A stretch of DNA of 64,000 nt from Ignelater luminosus (lineage: Eukaryota; Arthropoda; Insecta; Coleoptera; Elateridae): assembly GCA_011009095.1 (NCBI GenBank), contig VTPC01004445.1, positions 7,941-71,940 on the forward strand. The letters are read 5' to 3'. The position numbers and the translations under genes were made by a program. The notes beneath the pieces were generated by a model. It searched no databases and was not told where the DNA came from. It saw only the letters and a program-made list of their open reading frames with translations. Positions within the stretch are counted from its first letter, which is position 1. Each line of letters starts with the position of its first letter. Positions 48,013 to 60,703 of the stretch are shown piece by piece.

Positions 48013-49640
48013 CAGCAGGACCGGCGTAACTGGTAGGGCGAGTGGACAGCCGCCCAAGAACAGCCAAATTTTTGGGGCAGCCAAAATTCAAAACCAGCAA
48101 AAAATTTTAATAATAAAATAATATTAAAAAAAATTAAAATATAAATAAAAATTATAAAAAACTGTCCACTAAAGATAAGCTATACGGTGTAATAATTTAT
48201 GGAAATTGACTACCAGCAACCAATAACCGTTGAATTTATTTGTTAAGCGCACTTTTCTCTCCCTTTAAGTAAGTATAACTCGTAAAACTGTGGAATTATT
48301 AGAAGTACCGTAAACTAACATCCTGTAGTAAATACTTTCTTTTATCCTAACATAAATGTAGTGGCGTATCTAGGGTGTGGCAGGCAGGGCACGTGCCCTG
48401 GGCGCCATTTGGTGCCACTTGCTATGTAGCACCCGTCTTTAACTTGGGCGTAAAAATTCGTAAAGCCAAATACTTCGGTCCCATGCTCGATTCGACTCCT
48501 GATCAGGCAGATGGTGGGCAAGTTTCAAAATAATAAGATATGTGGAAGTCGATTTTGAAAAAAGAAACAGTTCGTATCCTTCCTTGGCTTTATTCAGACG
48601 AACCTGAAAGATGCTCAGAATTTAGTTGAGACCATCTTGAACCAGTTAGAGAAGGATAAAATAGACTTGCAGAATTGTTGGCCACAGTGCTATGATAACG
48701 CTGCTGTGATGGGTGGACATAAAAGTAGTGTTCAGGAAAGAATAAATGAGAAGAACCATCTAGCAGTGTTTGTGAACTGTGATAACCACTCACTCAATTT
48801 GGTTGGTGTACACGCAGACAAACAGGACGCAATAATGGTAACATTTTTTGAAACGATTCAAGCTTTCTACATATTTCTTTCCTCGTCAACTCAACGCTGG
48901 GAAAAACTCAAAAACGCTGTACCTATAGTTCTTAAGTCGGAGTGTATAACAAGATGGTGTGCAAGGGTAGAAGCTGTGAAACCCACAAATAAATACCTTG
49001 ACGGTATACTTCAAGTTCTCCACGTCATGATGGACGGTACATATGAGACTAGTGAACCAAAAAGTGAAGCTAGACAGTTGTACAACCGTATGTTAAGTCA
49101 TGATCTTCTGACTAGCTTTTTGGGATAAAGTACTCATTCCTATTGAACGGGTTCAAAAGAGACTGCAAGATCCGAGCATGGACTTCCACGATGCTGCCTC
49201 AGATTTGAAAGCTCTTAGAGATCATTTTTACGATGGAAGAGGAACTTTGGCAACTGAAGCTCTAGAATTTGGATTTAGACTGTCAAGATTGGGATGTTGA
49301 AACCGAAAAATGACCAAAACGAAACAAAAGAATGACTCGTTAAACGTCGATGCCTGATTAACAGCTAAACAGGAAATTGAAAGAGTCATGAAGGGAACAA
49401 CTGACCGTTTTCCTACGGAAATGGTTGATAGGTTCGACTTCGTTATTGATGCATCTGCATCAATGCAGACAAGAAAGGTACAGATTTAATAAGCTCCTTC
49501 TGGATGATTTATTTGGACTTTCTTGACCTCGATACACGGAGTGCGTAACTTGGAGGACATACAGTTAAAAAAGCTCTGATAAGTTTGTCCAAAATTCGAT
49601 CTCGTAAAGGGTAAGAGATACGAAGTCGGTTAAATGAGAT
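48013..49640 (+). pseudogene. Decayed hAT transposase of the ZMYM1-like type
   Basis: The frame from about 48600 to 49127 reads as the middle of a ZMYM1-like hAT transposase: CYDNAAVMGGHKSSVQERI, then NCDNHSLNLVGVHADK, and SECITRWCARVEAVKP (the xTRWxxR block). At about 49125 the frame shifts by one and continues FWDKVLIPIERVQKRLQDPS to 49297; weaker matches in other frames reach 49640. Two hAT-like starts precede it: GACCGGCGTAACTGGTAGGG near 48025 and GTGGCGTATCTAGGGTGTGG near 48361, which resemble the family's CAGTGGCGTA ends. The N-terminus and the C-terminal dimerisation region are missing. Confidence 0.65.
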
Positions 49641-51714
49641 AAAAGTTGCCGAGTCAAAGGGCCAGTTTACTGGTGTTCTTTTTTAAAAAAAAAATGCATA
49701 GTCTATTAGATATCAATTCTAGTTACATCCTAGCAGACAAAATGGTAAGATCTAGATCTATTAGAATCTGGGACAACCGAATAAATTTTGCCTAGGAGCG
49801 GCCAAAAGAGTTTTCTTGATAAAAGTTTAATCTTTTCAAATATCCAATTGGAGATTTTTCTTTGCTTTTGGAAGTAATTAATTTCCATATGCAAATGAGG
49901 TTATCCTCAAGTTACTTTCATTCCTTCATGGAAATTCATTCGGCGAATCTGATTTCAAGAGATAGACATTCTTGATGGATCAGACATCTACTCAGACTAT
50001 TGGCTACTATCTCTACCCATTGTTTATGTAAAGCCCTGAATACTACTTTACTACTGCTGGAAATTATGTAATTTCTCAAATGTAATAAGCGGACCACGAA
50101 CCACCAAAAGTGGTGACTAATTTCATAATTCCATTGAGTAGGCGAGACGAAGAGGGAAACTGAAAGAAACGTAGCGTATATGAGTAATTCTAGTCAGTTG
50201 TATAATGCAGGTGTATGCCGTTGGGCATTTATGTTTAACAATCGCACTGACCCGGTACAATTTAACTGTCGGTCAATATCTTTAATAAGGAAACATTGTG
50301 GGTTTCCACATTTGAAAGTTTGCTAATGCAAAGCATGTTAATGTTTCTAAACTCTAGTGGTACGATCTACGATATGTTCGGCCTAACAAGGTTCCCAATA
50401 ATTCCAGTCATTTGTACTTTCAACAAAAATTATTTCTACATTTAATAATTCTTTATTCTCATTCAGCACAACGAATCGATCATTCTGATGAAAAGCAGCA
50501 AATATTACAAAAATATTATTTTTTAAAGAACCCCACTCCTTCCAATCTCAATATTTCCATTCAATTTACGCGATTCGCACCTCTGCCGCTCTGAGAGATT
50601 CTCTAAGCTGGAGCAGATTTTTATTATTTTCGGCATTTTAGCGTTTTTATTCCTGCGTATTTTTCTTCTCGAAGTTGACAAGCCGAATTTCAGTTTTCCT
50701 CATGCAAATATCTTTTTTGTATTAAAGATAGCAATTTTAAAAGCTACTAAAAACTCTTAAAAGTCTCTTAAAGGTTTTTACTAAATCCATAATATTATTC
50801 TCGCTTTAGTTATCATGTCTCGTCCCATCTTTTAATCCTGTATGTAGGCAGACGTTTGCCAAACCTTGGAAACTCGTGTCCTTTATGTCACGTCTTGAAC
50901 TTTACTATTATCCAAAAAAATATATCATTTCAAACCCACAAAATTAAACGTTATAAGGTAGCTTTGTACTTGATTTGAAAAATTTGTTAATGGAATTGTT
51001 TCCCTAAATCTTAATTATGCTTACAACATAACATTGAGCCTGAAAAACTAATACAATGTGTAAATGTATTGTCGTTTATTTTGTTTGATACATTACGTGA
51101 ATACTATACAAATGTAATCTGTTATATCTGATCTAGAATTTTATTGTGGTACACCAAATATCACTTCCAAATGCTGAGATAATTACGATAAGTTCTTTAA
51201 ATGTTGCCTGAATTAATTTCATACAAAAAACTAGAAACGTTTTTTAAATGTGTTTAGGAAAAGTTTTTGATCACATTTACATTCCCAATTGATGTTTTAG
51301 ATTTCTAAAAATTATTTTAAACATTTCAGTGATCATAACCTAAAATCGATTCAGTCTACATCAAAATGTCGCACAATAAGGCACAATAAAAACAAAGTAA
51401 TGCAATAAGGGCTCGATTCATCAATAGAAAACAAAACAGATACAGTTTTGGAACCTTACCATATCTAATCAAGTTAAGATAATGTTTTGCTTGGCTATTA
51501 TCATAGGTAAAAGAGAGTTTTGATAAACACAAAATCAAATATTTCTATGGCATCAAAAAGTAACAAATAAAACTCACCGTAAAGCGGAAGACATTATAAA
51601 CTTGAAGCTTTCAGCTGACTTTAATAAATAGACAAAATTGGCTTCAGATGTTAAGCCAGTGAGGCAACAGCTATGTTGAATGCAAGTTATTTGGTCTGAA
51701 CGCAAAATGGAAAA
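49641..51714. other. Gene-free DNA, nothing recognised
   Basis: About 2 kb of AT-rich DNA. Short frames on both strands look like chance. Confidence 0.35.
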
Positions 51715-51955
51715 TTAATTGAAAATTAAAAAGTTTAGTTTTTACTTTCACCGGTGTTGCTGACTTTGTATTCATGACAATAAAGACTTTCGTACTTGGA
51801 ACATGTAGAATCTTAGTTAGAATCAACTCCAGGCTACCCAAAGAGGAGAGAAAAAGAAAAGCACCAACCGTATGAAGAATTAACTGCAACGATGACAGGA
51901 TAAAAAACAGTAAGCTCTTAACATAAAGTCCCAATTCAAATAGAACACCCTCCAT
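51671..51955 (-). CDS. Unidentified hydrophobic protein candidate in the left arm of the inverted duplication
   Basis: 94 codons from an ATG to a stop. The N-terminal 60 residues form one or two membrane-like segments (LYVKSLLFFILSSLQLILHT and AFLFLSSLGSLELILTKI), followed by ILHVPSTKVFIVMNTKSAT and a basic tail. Part of the frame (beyond about 51715) leaves the duplicated arm. It could be a real exon that was copied, a captured gene fragment, or chance in a repeat. No family recognised. Confidence 0.25.
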   Translation of the reverse strand: MEGVLFELGLYVKSLLFFILSSLQLILHTVGAFLFLSSLGSLELILTKILHVPSTKVFIVMNTKSATPVKVKTKLFNFQLIFHFAFRPNNLHST

Positions 51956-52495
51956 CTTATAATCCTCACGAACTCCAGCAGTGGCGGCTGGTGACCTACC
52001 GTAGTACTAATTCTCCATGGCCAAACGTAGTAAATCAAAAGATACTACGCAGATTTACACGTTCTGATATTTCAAAAGAGACTTCTCAACTTTTTTCCAA
52101 GTGGAGGTAGAGGCAGCTGCTGACCCAACTTCAGGTAGGGCACAGACCGCATGATTGATTAGTTTTTGTATAATTTGGCAATTTTGGCAATTTAAAGCAA
52201 TTAGATAGTCTGCGCTCCAGCTGAAGTTAAGTCACTAATGGAGTTCGTGAAGATTATAAGGCAGAGGGTGTCCTATTTAAACTGGAACTTTATGTTAAAG
52301 GCTTACTGTTTTTTGTCCTGTCCTCGTTATTACAGTTTAATCTTCATACAATTGCTGCTTTTCTTTTTTTCTCCTCTTTGGGCAGCCTTAAGTTGAGTTC
52401 TAACTAAGATTCTACATGTTCCAAGTACGAAAGTCATTATTGTCATGAATACAAAGTCAGCAACAGTGGTAAAAGTAAAATTTAAAAACGTCTCA
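51715..52495. repeat. Long inverted duplication with 260-bp arms
   Basis: The arm 52236-52495 repeats the reverse complement of 51715-51980 at high identity (for example both contain ATTCTACATGTTCCAAGTAC and CATGAATACAAAGTCAGCAAC). The spacer of about 250 bp begins CAGTGGCGGCTGGTGACCTA, a hAT-like terminus. In the left arm a minus-strand frame (start 51955) is open for 94 codons and encodes two hydrophobic stretches followed by a basic tail; the right arm has lost it by frameshift. Confidence 0.85.
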
Positions 52496-53239
52496 AAGGT
52501 ACAAATAAATAGACTTTTACTGCTTGATATTAATTAGCTAAATATGGTAGTATTACTGTAATTGAGGAAGAAATCTACAAATCAATATTTGAAGTCATAA
52601 TCGTCAAAATTAGGCAACCCACTTTGCACACTACGAATGACAACGGTCATAAAACAGAAACTAAAATCAAGTCAGATGATACTAAAAATACTTTCTTATA
52701 AGTTACTACATCTTTATTTCGCTACCGGTTTCCTTGAACTCTAAAAATGAAAATTTTAAAGTTTCAGCTAAAATTAATTTATTTAGGCATTCTGTATACC
52801 ATTCCCGCGGAGTGCCCTCAATGCATTTGCAGATCACGGGTTTCAAATAAAAAATCCTTTAAAAAATGGGAAATTTCCAAAGAATATTCTGGAGGAGTAA
52901 CGAATAAATATTGATGGTATAGAAGCAAATTCCAACTGAAAACAAACCTACACCAGAACAGTCTTGATGTTTCGCTGAACAGTTCTGGGTATTTATTACA
53001 ATTAACTAAATATATCGGATATTTAGAGAAATTAGAAGTGCTATAGTGCAAGGTATTTGGACTATAAGTTGCAGCCGAAGTTCTGAGGGCCGAAACTTTA
53101 TCGTGCCGTCTCTAGGCTTTCCTTATCTGTGCTTTGCCACTCCACGGTCACGACCACCGATCGCGGTTACCTTTCATAACAGAGCCACGCCCTACTACAA
53201 GCCCTACAACGGCCTAAATTGAAATCTCGTCCTCTATTA
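52496..53239. other. Gene-free DNA
   Basis: AT-rich up to about 53060, then GC rises toward the tandem-repeat zone. No gene is supportable. Confidence 0.35.
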
Positions 53240-53690
53240 ATCTTTTCTACAAAGCTAAATACTAATACAGACCGGCTACACCTTCTCACGGAGTCTAAAA
53301 TCGAGCTTCGCTATTATTTAACCTTATCGTAAAAGCTAAAAGGCTACAACATCCCATAAGGCACCTGTCTTTACTCAAAATCGGCGTCCCATTGCCCTTT
53401 CTGATAAAGCTAAATACAAACACGGGTCAGACAGTCAGGTTGCATCAGGTTGACTTTTATAATAGGGCTAAATATGAACACCTACTGTGCTGCATTTACC
53501 TTTTCAAGAGCTACATACTAATACAGGTCGGGCGACGCCTACAATGGTCACCTTTAGTGGCCTAATGTCAAGCTTCACCCTCCTTCTACCTTCTTAAGGG
53601 AACTAAGAATGAACACTAGTCTGGCTACACCGTCTCACAAGTCGCCTTCTTCTTAAGTAACTAGAAACAAATACATATCGGGCTGTACTA
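53240..53690. repeat. Degenerate tandem repeat (unit about 60-90 bp)
   Basis: The motif AAAGCTAAATACTAATACAG and variants (AAAGCTAAATACAAACACGG, AGGGCTAAATATGAACACC, AAGAGCTACATACTAATACAGG, GGGAACTAAGAATGAACAC, AAGTAACTAGAAACAAATAC) recur at about 53246, 53331, 53405, 53463, 53508, 53597 and 53655. Between them CGGCTACACCTTCTCAC and CTGGCTACACCGTCTCAC recur too. GC is higher than around it. No coding frame. Confidence 0.6.
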
Positions 53691-56600
53691 CATATCTTGA
53701 GTTAGATGACAAGCTGAACGCATTAGATATCTGCATTCTCCAAACGATCTGATATCTGACCTATAGACATCGTCAGACAATTTGACACAGTGCTTAACAC
53801 CCACTAACTCAAAACGTTTAAACATTTGATTTTAGACAGACTCTAACGAATTGAATGCGCAAATCAAATAGTTCAATAAAGAAACTAGGAATTCCAGGAT
53901 TTATCATGAGAGTTAGAAGAAAGATTTCTGTTGTGAGGAATGTTTTCTCTTAGCCAGGAACTAAAGTTTCCAGCAAATTAATTTTGAATGGTTGTGTCTA
54001 TTTGTAAATGCCTTTGCATGACGTGCCATAAACCTAAAATCATTGGACGTCTGGTAAGCCCTATTCCACAAACACAATTGAAAGAGAAATGTCTGCAAGC
54101 AAAAAGATAGAAGCGGCCCGTCTTGTGGTTGCTACCGAATCTAAATTCAATCTTCAGATAATGCAGAAATTGAGACATTAATGTAGAAAATAATGCGACC
54201 GAAGGATATTACTACTACTATTATCGTGATGCGGCGCTATTCTATCATTCGGATTGGTCACTTGAAACAAAGCATCAGAGAACCAGACAGCAATATATAA
54301 AATAAAACAACATCGTGTTCTAGAGATTATTGCCTAGGGTTTATCTAAAACATAACACATTAAAATAGAAAAAAGGTTGAAATGTTTACAGAAAGGAAGA
54401 ATGAAGAATCCGTAACTCTGATCTGAACTACTTTGAATTGTTCATCTGTCATAGTACTGTAAGCCTTAGATATTTTTAGATATACAAACTTGCAGTGTAA
54501 TTATCAAGATGAAATCATTCATTAAACACAGTCCAAAAGAAATTTTCCCACGAACGCATACATAGTAGTCTTATGCCTTTACCCATCTATTGATGAAAGT
54601 TGACTAAAACTGAATAATGTTTACTATTTGCATAATTGTATTAACGTGAGATCCTGTCAAAAGGAGAGATTGGCTGATGACTGAAAGATGTTCTAAGTCT
54701 GAGGGTGTTCTAGAAAAGTGACGGGCGGATGCTTCAATTTCGTTTTGAATCTTCTCGAATGTGTGAACTTTCCAGAAGATTGAGATTATCTCAATTTCAC
54801 TATTCACGACATGAATCTATATCTCAGAAATTCAAAGCGCATAAGAGTAAGAATTCAAGATAAAACATCTTTTGAGGTTGGGTGATTTTCTATTGTTAAG
54901 ACTAAATCTTTGCTCATACCAGCTGACACGGAGAATTCCAGAACTGGTACTATAGATAGTGACTGTACTTAAGAAGCTATCGGAGAAAAGTACGTTACAA
55001 GTAAATCTTGATATATCAATTTTTTTATTTATGCTTAAGTTTGGAACTCAGGAAGATTCAGAATTTGCTTTCAGGGCTGTTTTGGAGTCTCAGGGGTAGC
55101 GGACAAAAGTTTTCTAATGCACTTTTTTAATTATCACTGATAACCACAGTCTCTCGCCACTGTGGTAGCTGCCTTGTCGCTAGACTTGGTATCGAAGCAA
55201 TTCGAATCGATATAGAGATTCATTGTTAGCTTGAGTTTTCTGTTTCAATTGTGTATAGTAACAAAGTAATCAAGTTTAGGCCTGCAGAGTGGGTTTTAGT
55301 TTCAGTAAGAAAAATCGTGCGTCAAGCATAAAGTATCTTTCGAGACAATCACGTCACAAAAACGAAAACTTGCAAAAAAACAAGAGAAGGAGCAGCAATT
55401 TAAACTTTCATTGTTAGTTTAGTACTGTTGCAAACACAAATAATAAATAATAAACAACAACAATAATTGTTGCATTTATGTACTTACTTCTGCATTTCCA
55501 TTAAGGAATTTTCCCGATGTAAATTCGATTGAAGTTCCAATCAGGTTATGAATTTTCTTCCGGGGAATCGAAAAAGATTTTATTTTTCTAGTTTTCGTTA
55601 GAAAACAGATCACTTACATTTCTCACAGACTCGTTGTTAGTTTTAATGCCGAAATCAATAACGTTTTCCTAGCAACCTTGTCTCGAATACCTACTAAATC
55701 AGAAATCATAGGTTTATAAGAAGAAAACTTGATTTCGATATTTTGTTTGACGCCCAGTTATCACATTTGCTATCAATCAAGTGCTATTCATAAAAACGAA
55801 ATATTAGGACACAGCCTGTTGACAAACTAATTGAAATCTATACAAAAATATAAAGGAATAAAACTCGTTGTAGAAGCTAAAGGAAGTATAAAAATGAACT
55901 TCGTTAATCTAAGAAATCTTATCAGTGCAATGAGGAAATCTTATATATCATCAATTGTTTACTGCAATCCTTACACTTGTTCATAATTCATAAATTACTC
56001 AAATTTGTTTTATTAGTTTCCCTTATCAATATTTAACCAAACAGGTAAATATTTGCTTATGAGTAAATAGTCCTCGCCCGCTATTACATTGTGGTATTTG
56101 TGATTAGCAAAACGCTATTAATGTATGTACCTTCAAACATGACTGAATTAATATTTACTTAAACTATTTATTACTCGTATTTACATTGTACCTTTTTTGG
56201 TTATTATTTCATTACTTCCACATACAGTGTTAGATTTTAAAAAATGTAAATTAGGTTATCCTAAATAACCCCCATTAAAAATAAAAATGTCACCTAAATA
56301 CTTTTTTAATGTTGAAAACGTTTTAATTATCTCAAAGGGACACCATTAATCCAAGATAAAATATAAAAATGGAGATACAGCACGCCTTCTTTTTTAACTG
56401 ACGTTTCAGCCTTATCATCCAGAGTTCAGTCAAAAAATGTTAATGGCTTTCTGAGCTATTGTGGTACCACTTATATACTTTTATCCAAAAAAAAGTAATG
56501 AACTTTTCGAGGCGAACGAATTCCAAGGCCGGCTGGAAGAAGAAGTTAACGAAAATATTTAATTATCAAGTTTTGATTTCAGAAATAATGTTGTAAAACT

Positions 56601-59151
56601 TAAAAATTCCTCAAGAGGATCTTTTGCAATTAATTTCCTGTTTCCGCTGTTTTTCCGGTTTAATTATTGGAAATTCCGTAATAAAATTTAAAAAGCGTTT
56701 GGCATTTTCCATTGAATTTTATAATGAGCTGTCCCACATTCATATCTACTATGATGGGATGTTTTAATCCGGAAGCATTTGATCGCTTAAATTGAACATA
56801 ATCTGTTGAAAGATTGATGTAACATCGTTGACAGAAGGATTACACAAGTAATCCTTTTGCAAATACACACTCTCCATTTTCAATAAAACGCTCTGCGTTC
56901 ATATTTCTAGCCTAGATCGTTCAAGGTATACACATATACAAACGTGCAAATCTCATCTGATTAAATCCATTTAATGATTATTCATGCCATTGTTTAAAGT
57001 GGAACGTTTGTTGTCAGAATTATTTATGGTGGTTTAATCTAAAAAAATCTTAACGAAGCAAAGTTCGTGTACGGAATTTTAATAATCGCGACCTAATTCG
57101 AAACGTGATAGAACGTCTAACATGAATACTCAATGATAAGGGTGTTACACAGTGTACTCATCGCGGAAGGGTAAATTGATCCTGTAAACCCCAAAAGGTT
57201 GATTTATATAGAGATGCTGTTGAAATTTTTAAATAGGTGCTTATAGTTTCAATTGACCAGCAGAATCCTTTCTATATCAAATACGTCGGTCGTGCCGAGA
57301 ATCCTTTTATTGGCCTTTTCATGAAAAATTGGCAAATAAAAGTGCGGTTCGAAAAATTGCCACAGGATGAAAAATTGGAAGTTTTTATTCCCCACTTTTT
57401 GGCTGCAGTATAAAAAAGCGGATATATTATCTGTTAAAAATACGAAAAAGAATCTTCATGATAACCATGGGCAATTTAGAAATTTCATTAATTAAAAAAA
57501 AAGGATAACGATTTCCCTTTTTGATAGATATGGACTTTCTATGTAAAAGTTAAGTCGGGGTATTTTTATTATTTCTATTTAACTTTCCACTGAAATGTTA
57601 AAATGATAAAACATGGAAAAATGTCACAAATGTAATTAAGGGAACTGAATGATTTTTTTAATTAAATTGTTTTACTCCAAGGTTATCCGTTTTACAACTT
57701 GTACATAATACACCAACGCTAATTGAATTAAAGTGGACAGGCAACAAACAAAGCTTGAAATTAAAAAAAAGTTTTAAGAATGGTTTTCTTGTTAATTTTA
57801 AACAAGAAACAAAGAAACTGAAAACCAGAGGGGTACCAACTGTGAATATAATGGGCACACATATGGTACGCAGAAGGCAGGTTTCAAAGGGAGGTGAATA
57901 TTAGCCAAAAATATCAAACAACAAAGGTTTTCTATTTTCTAATAATAACATTTCTGAAATGCACTAACAGAGATAGCTACGTTGTTCCGTTAAAAAAGTC
58001 CATCGTATAATCTTTATTTAAATTACAATACAACAAAAATGTAGGAAGTATTTAAGGAGGTTTATAATAATTATCCACAAATTTTTGGAAACAATGCTCA
58101 TTAATATTCTTACTTTTACTAAATAATAATAGTAATATCAATTAATCTAGTATGAAAGATTGTCAAAGAAATCAAAATATCAAAACTAAAGTAAATGGAA
58201 TTGCAAGAAAAGTCTTGAAGGACTGGAGGTAATCACTTAACTAGAAAAGGCAACTAAGGTATTACAGTCTTGGGCCACATCAAAGTTTAATCAAAACTTC
58301 AAGTATTTCTTCATTTCCAGATCCGGTTGCCAAGCAATCAGCAAAGTCAGATTTTAATTTATTAAAGTCTGAAACGGACTATTGCATTCAAGACTGGACA
58401 TCATGTATTTTCTAGTTTTTACCGCAAACATGAAAAAAAGTGATAGCCTTTAGCTGACAAAAAACAAAAAGAAATCAAACTTAACTTTTAACCCTTTTTG
58501 TAATGACCTTAACCAGCGACATGTACCCCAGAAGGCTTGTTTGAAGGAGGCAAAAATTATCTCTTTAGCCATTTATTTCAAAACTTAAGAGTGACTCTTA
58601 ACCAAAAGAACTGCTTTTTCTAAACGCATTTGTAAATTCTAAATAAATCAAATAGATTCTCTAGCTTTTCTTTTACAAAAAATCCTAAGCTCAGTGCAGT
58701 TCAAACATTTTGTAGTTTGTTCGCTGATGCGGGGGCGCTACAAAAGTAAGACAAGAAAATCAGTCGGACAGGTTCTGTTCATCTAAGTTAAGCCATCAGC
58801 ATCGGTTCTATAACTCATCTAAACATGAATAAAATCTAGTTTCAACGTTGCAGATGTTTGTTACCCTTAAAACAACCACTAAGATCGATTATTTTTCGAG
58901 AGAAGGCTACAGCGGTGTCGTCTCTCAATATCTTATAAGTTGTGAAGCACTTTGAGCAATCTGAAAGTTATATCGACCCGAAAAGCTCAATCTTTCGGAA
59001 ACGTTCGACTAACCTAAGCATGTAATGGGCCAAAACGGCCCAAATAGTCTAAAACAATTAGGAAGTCCGGTTGAGAAAGTCTAATAAACTTGAAAACACA
59101 GAAAACCTAGATTCTTCTTCTTGTTTCTAAAAACCGGCAACATCTTCATCT
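53691..59151. other. Gene-free DNA, about 5.5 kb
   Basis: AT-rich. I found no exon chain, RNA gene or transposon end that can be supported. Confidence 0.35.
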
Positions 59152-59177
59152 TTAACACGTTCGTGGACAATTTCTGG

Positions 59178-60420
59178 TGATGCATCGGGGGGCGTCTGCA
59201 GTAGCAGAAGCATTTTGCCTTTACTTGAGGGTTTATACTTACTGTCCCACTCAGTTCCGCATAGTGTCCGTTCGGTGCAGACGTCGTCACCTGTGGTCTC
59301 TCCCGCTCCTTACCCAGTACAATGCACTGGCCCGTGTCAGGCGCATTCAGCTCCCAGGCAATTCACCCCGGGCGGTGCGTCCTGTTGCAGCTGCTACTGG
59401 CAACCTTCGTTCTGGGGGGCGAAGGCTCAGTAGTGGCGCCGGCTTTCCAATAGGGACACCCTGCGTTTCGTGGGTCGGTGCAGGAGTCGGTGTCCCTTTT
59501 CACCCGTGTACGTTGTTGCCTAGGAGGAGAGGCGCGACTATTGACGCGTCCCGGGCGGCGGCGCAAATAGGTTTGCGGCCCCGAAGTCCTCTTCACCACT
59601 GTCACCGTCTACTCCTAGCGGCCGCTACCGAGCTCACCCCCTACACCGCGCGAGTAGGGGTGTGGTTTTGAAAACTATTTGTATGCCGTAACAGTTCTCC
59701 TCCTCCTGCGAACGTTGTGCACTTCTCCAACGACCACCAGAATCAACTCTAACATCACCCGCGACAGCCGATGGATATCTAATCATATTCATCGCCTCTG
59801 TCCAATACCGACCTTTTTCACTCCAATTCGGCGCACCAACAACCCTACGACATGGGAGCAACTAATTCACTTCCGTTACAAAGGGGTCGTTGACCCCTAT
59901 AACAAACACGTTTTGATGCTATGCAGAGCCGTATCAATATCACGAAGTGGCTTCATAACATCATCCGCCGACGTATCATCCAACACCAGAAGCCTCCGGC
60001 AAAATCCGACGCCCTCAAAAGCCCTTTTCCATCCAATTCAACTACAAGTCAACAAGCCACGCCGCCGAGCTTCGTCCACTGTACTTTAGGTATTCCACGA
60101 ACCGCCAACCGCCAAATGCCTCCCAGCTCACTTTCGCCCTTCAACACTAACATCAACTACAGTACCGGACACCTCTAACAACTCTATGCTGCCACAGGCC
60201 CTCCTCACGACGCTACAATTGAGTTCACACAGAGCAAGAGCTACCATTCCGACTTCCAACGGCTGGTCGAGTGCCGGTGAACGCAAACGAAAAACATCCT
60301 CTGCCTCGCTCACCCCTAATATTCGCATCCTGATAGGCTGAAGAAATCCCTGGAAAGACTTATAACGACTTCCCGCCTCCGGCGGGAAATCAACATTGAC
60401 ATCATCATCATCATCACTGT
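59178..60420 (+). mobile_element. GC-rich insert in the piggyBac-like element, possibly a non-LTR retroelement fragment
   Basis: About 1.2 kb with GC content far above the window average, starting with a G run (GGGGGGCGTC) and ending with a hairpin (CCCGCCTCCGGCGGG) and a short (ATC)n tail near 60395-60415. A 5' G run, a 3' hairpin and a 3' microsatellite tail are common in insect non-LTR retroelements and SINE-like relatives. Overlapping frames on both strands are open because of composition; on the minus strand 60424-60128 stays open for 99 codons. No reverse transcriptase motif was found, so the class is inference. Confidence 0.4.
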
Positions 60421-60703
60421 CCCACTATATCAAGCAGTTTTCTTTGTTTGTGTTTCGTTACATCAAATTAAATGGCTGGTTTTAAGTGGTTATGTTGCGT
60501 TTGTTGACAGATCGCTTGCGCTATTTCTTGTGCAACAATTTAAAAAATATACGGAGTGTGATTTATGGTCGAAACTAGTTACATTTAAATATTGTGCTGT
60601 GTTTATTGAAGATATTTATATTTACCTACGAGAGTGTTGGTAAATGTTGTAATACAATTAGTTTAGTTTTATGAAACTAATAAGTTATTTTTCTAGGTTA
60701 AGG

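Noticed and set aside
59177-60178. Several 70-160-codon plus frames in the GC-rich block
   Set aside because: High GC removes stops in all frames; none shows a domain or consistent codon use.
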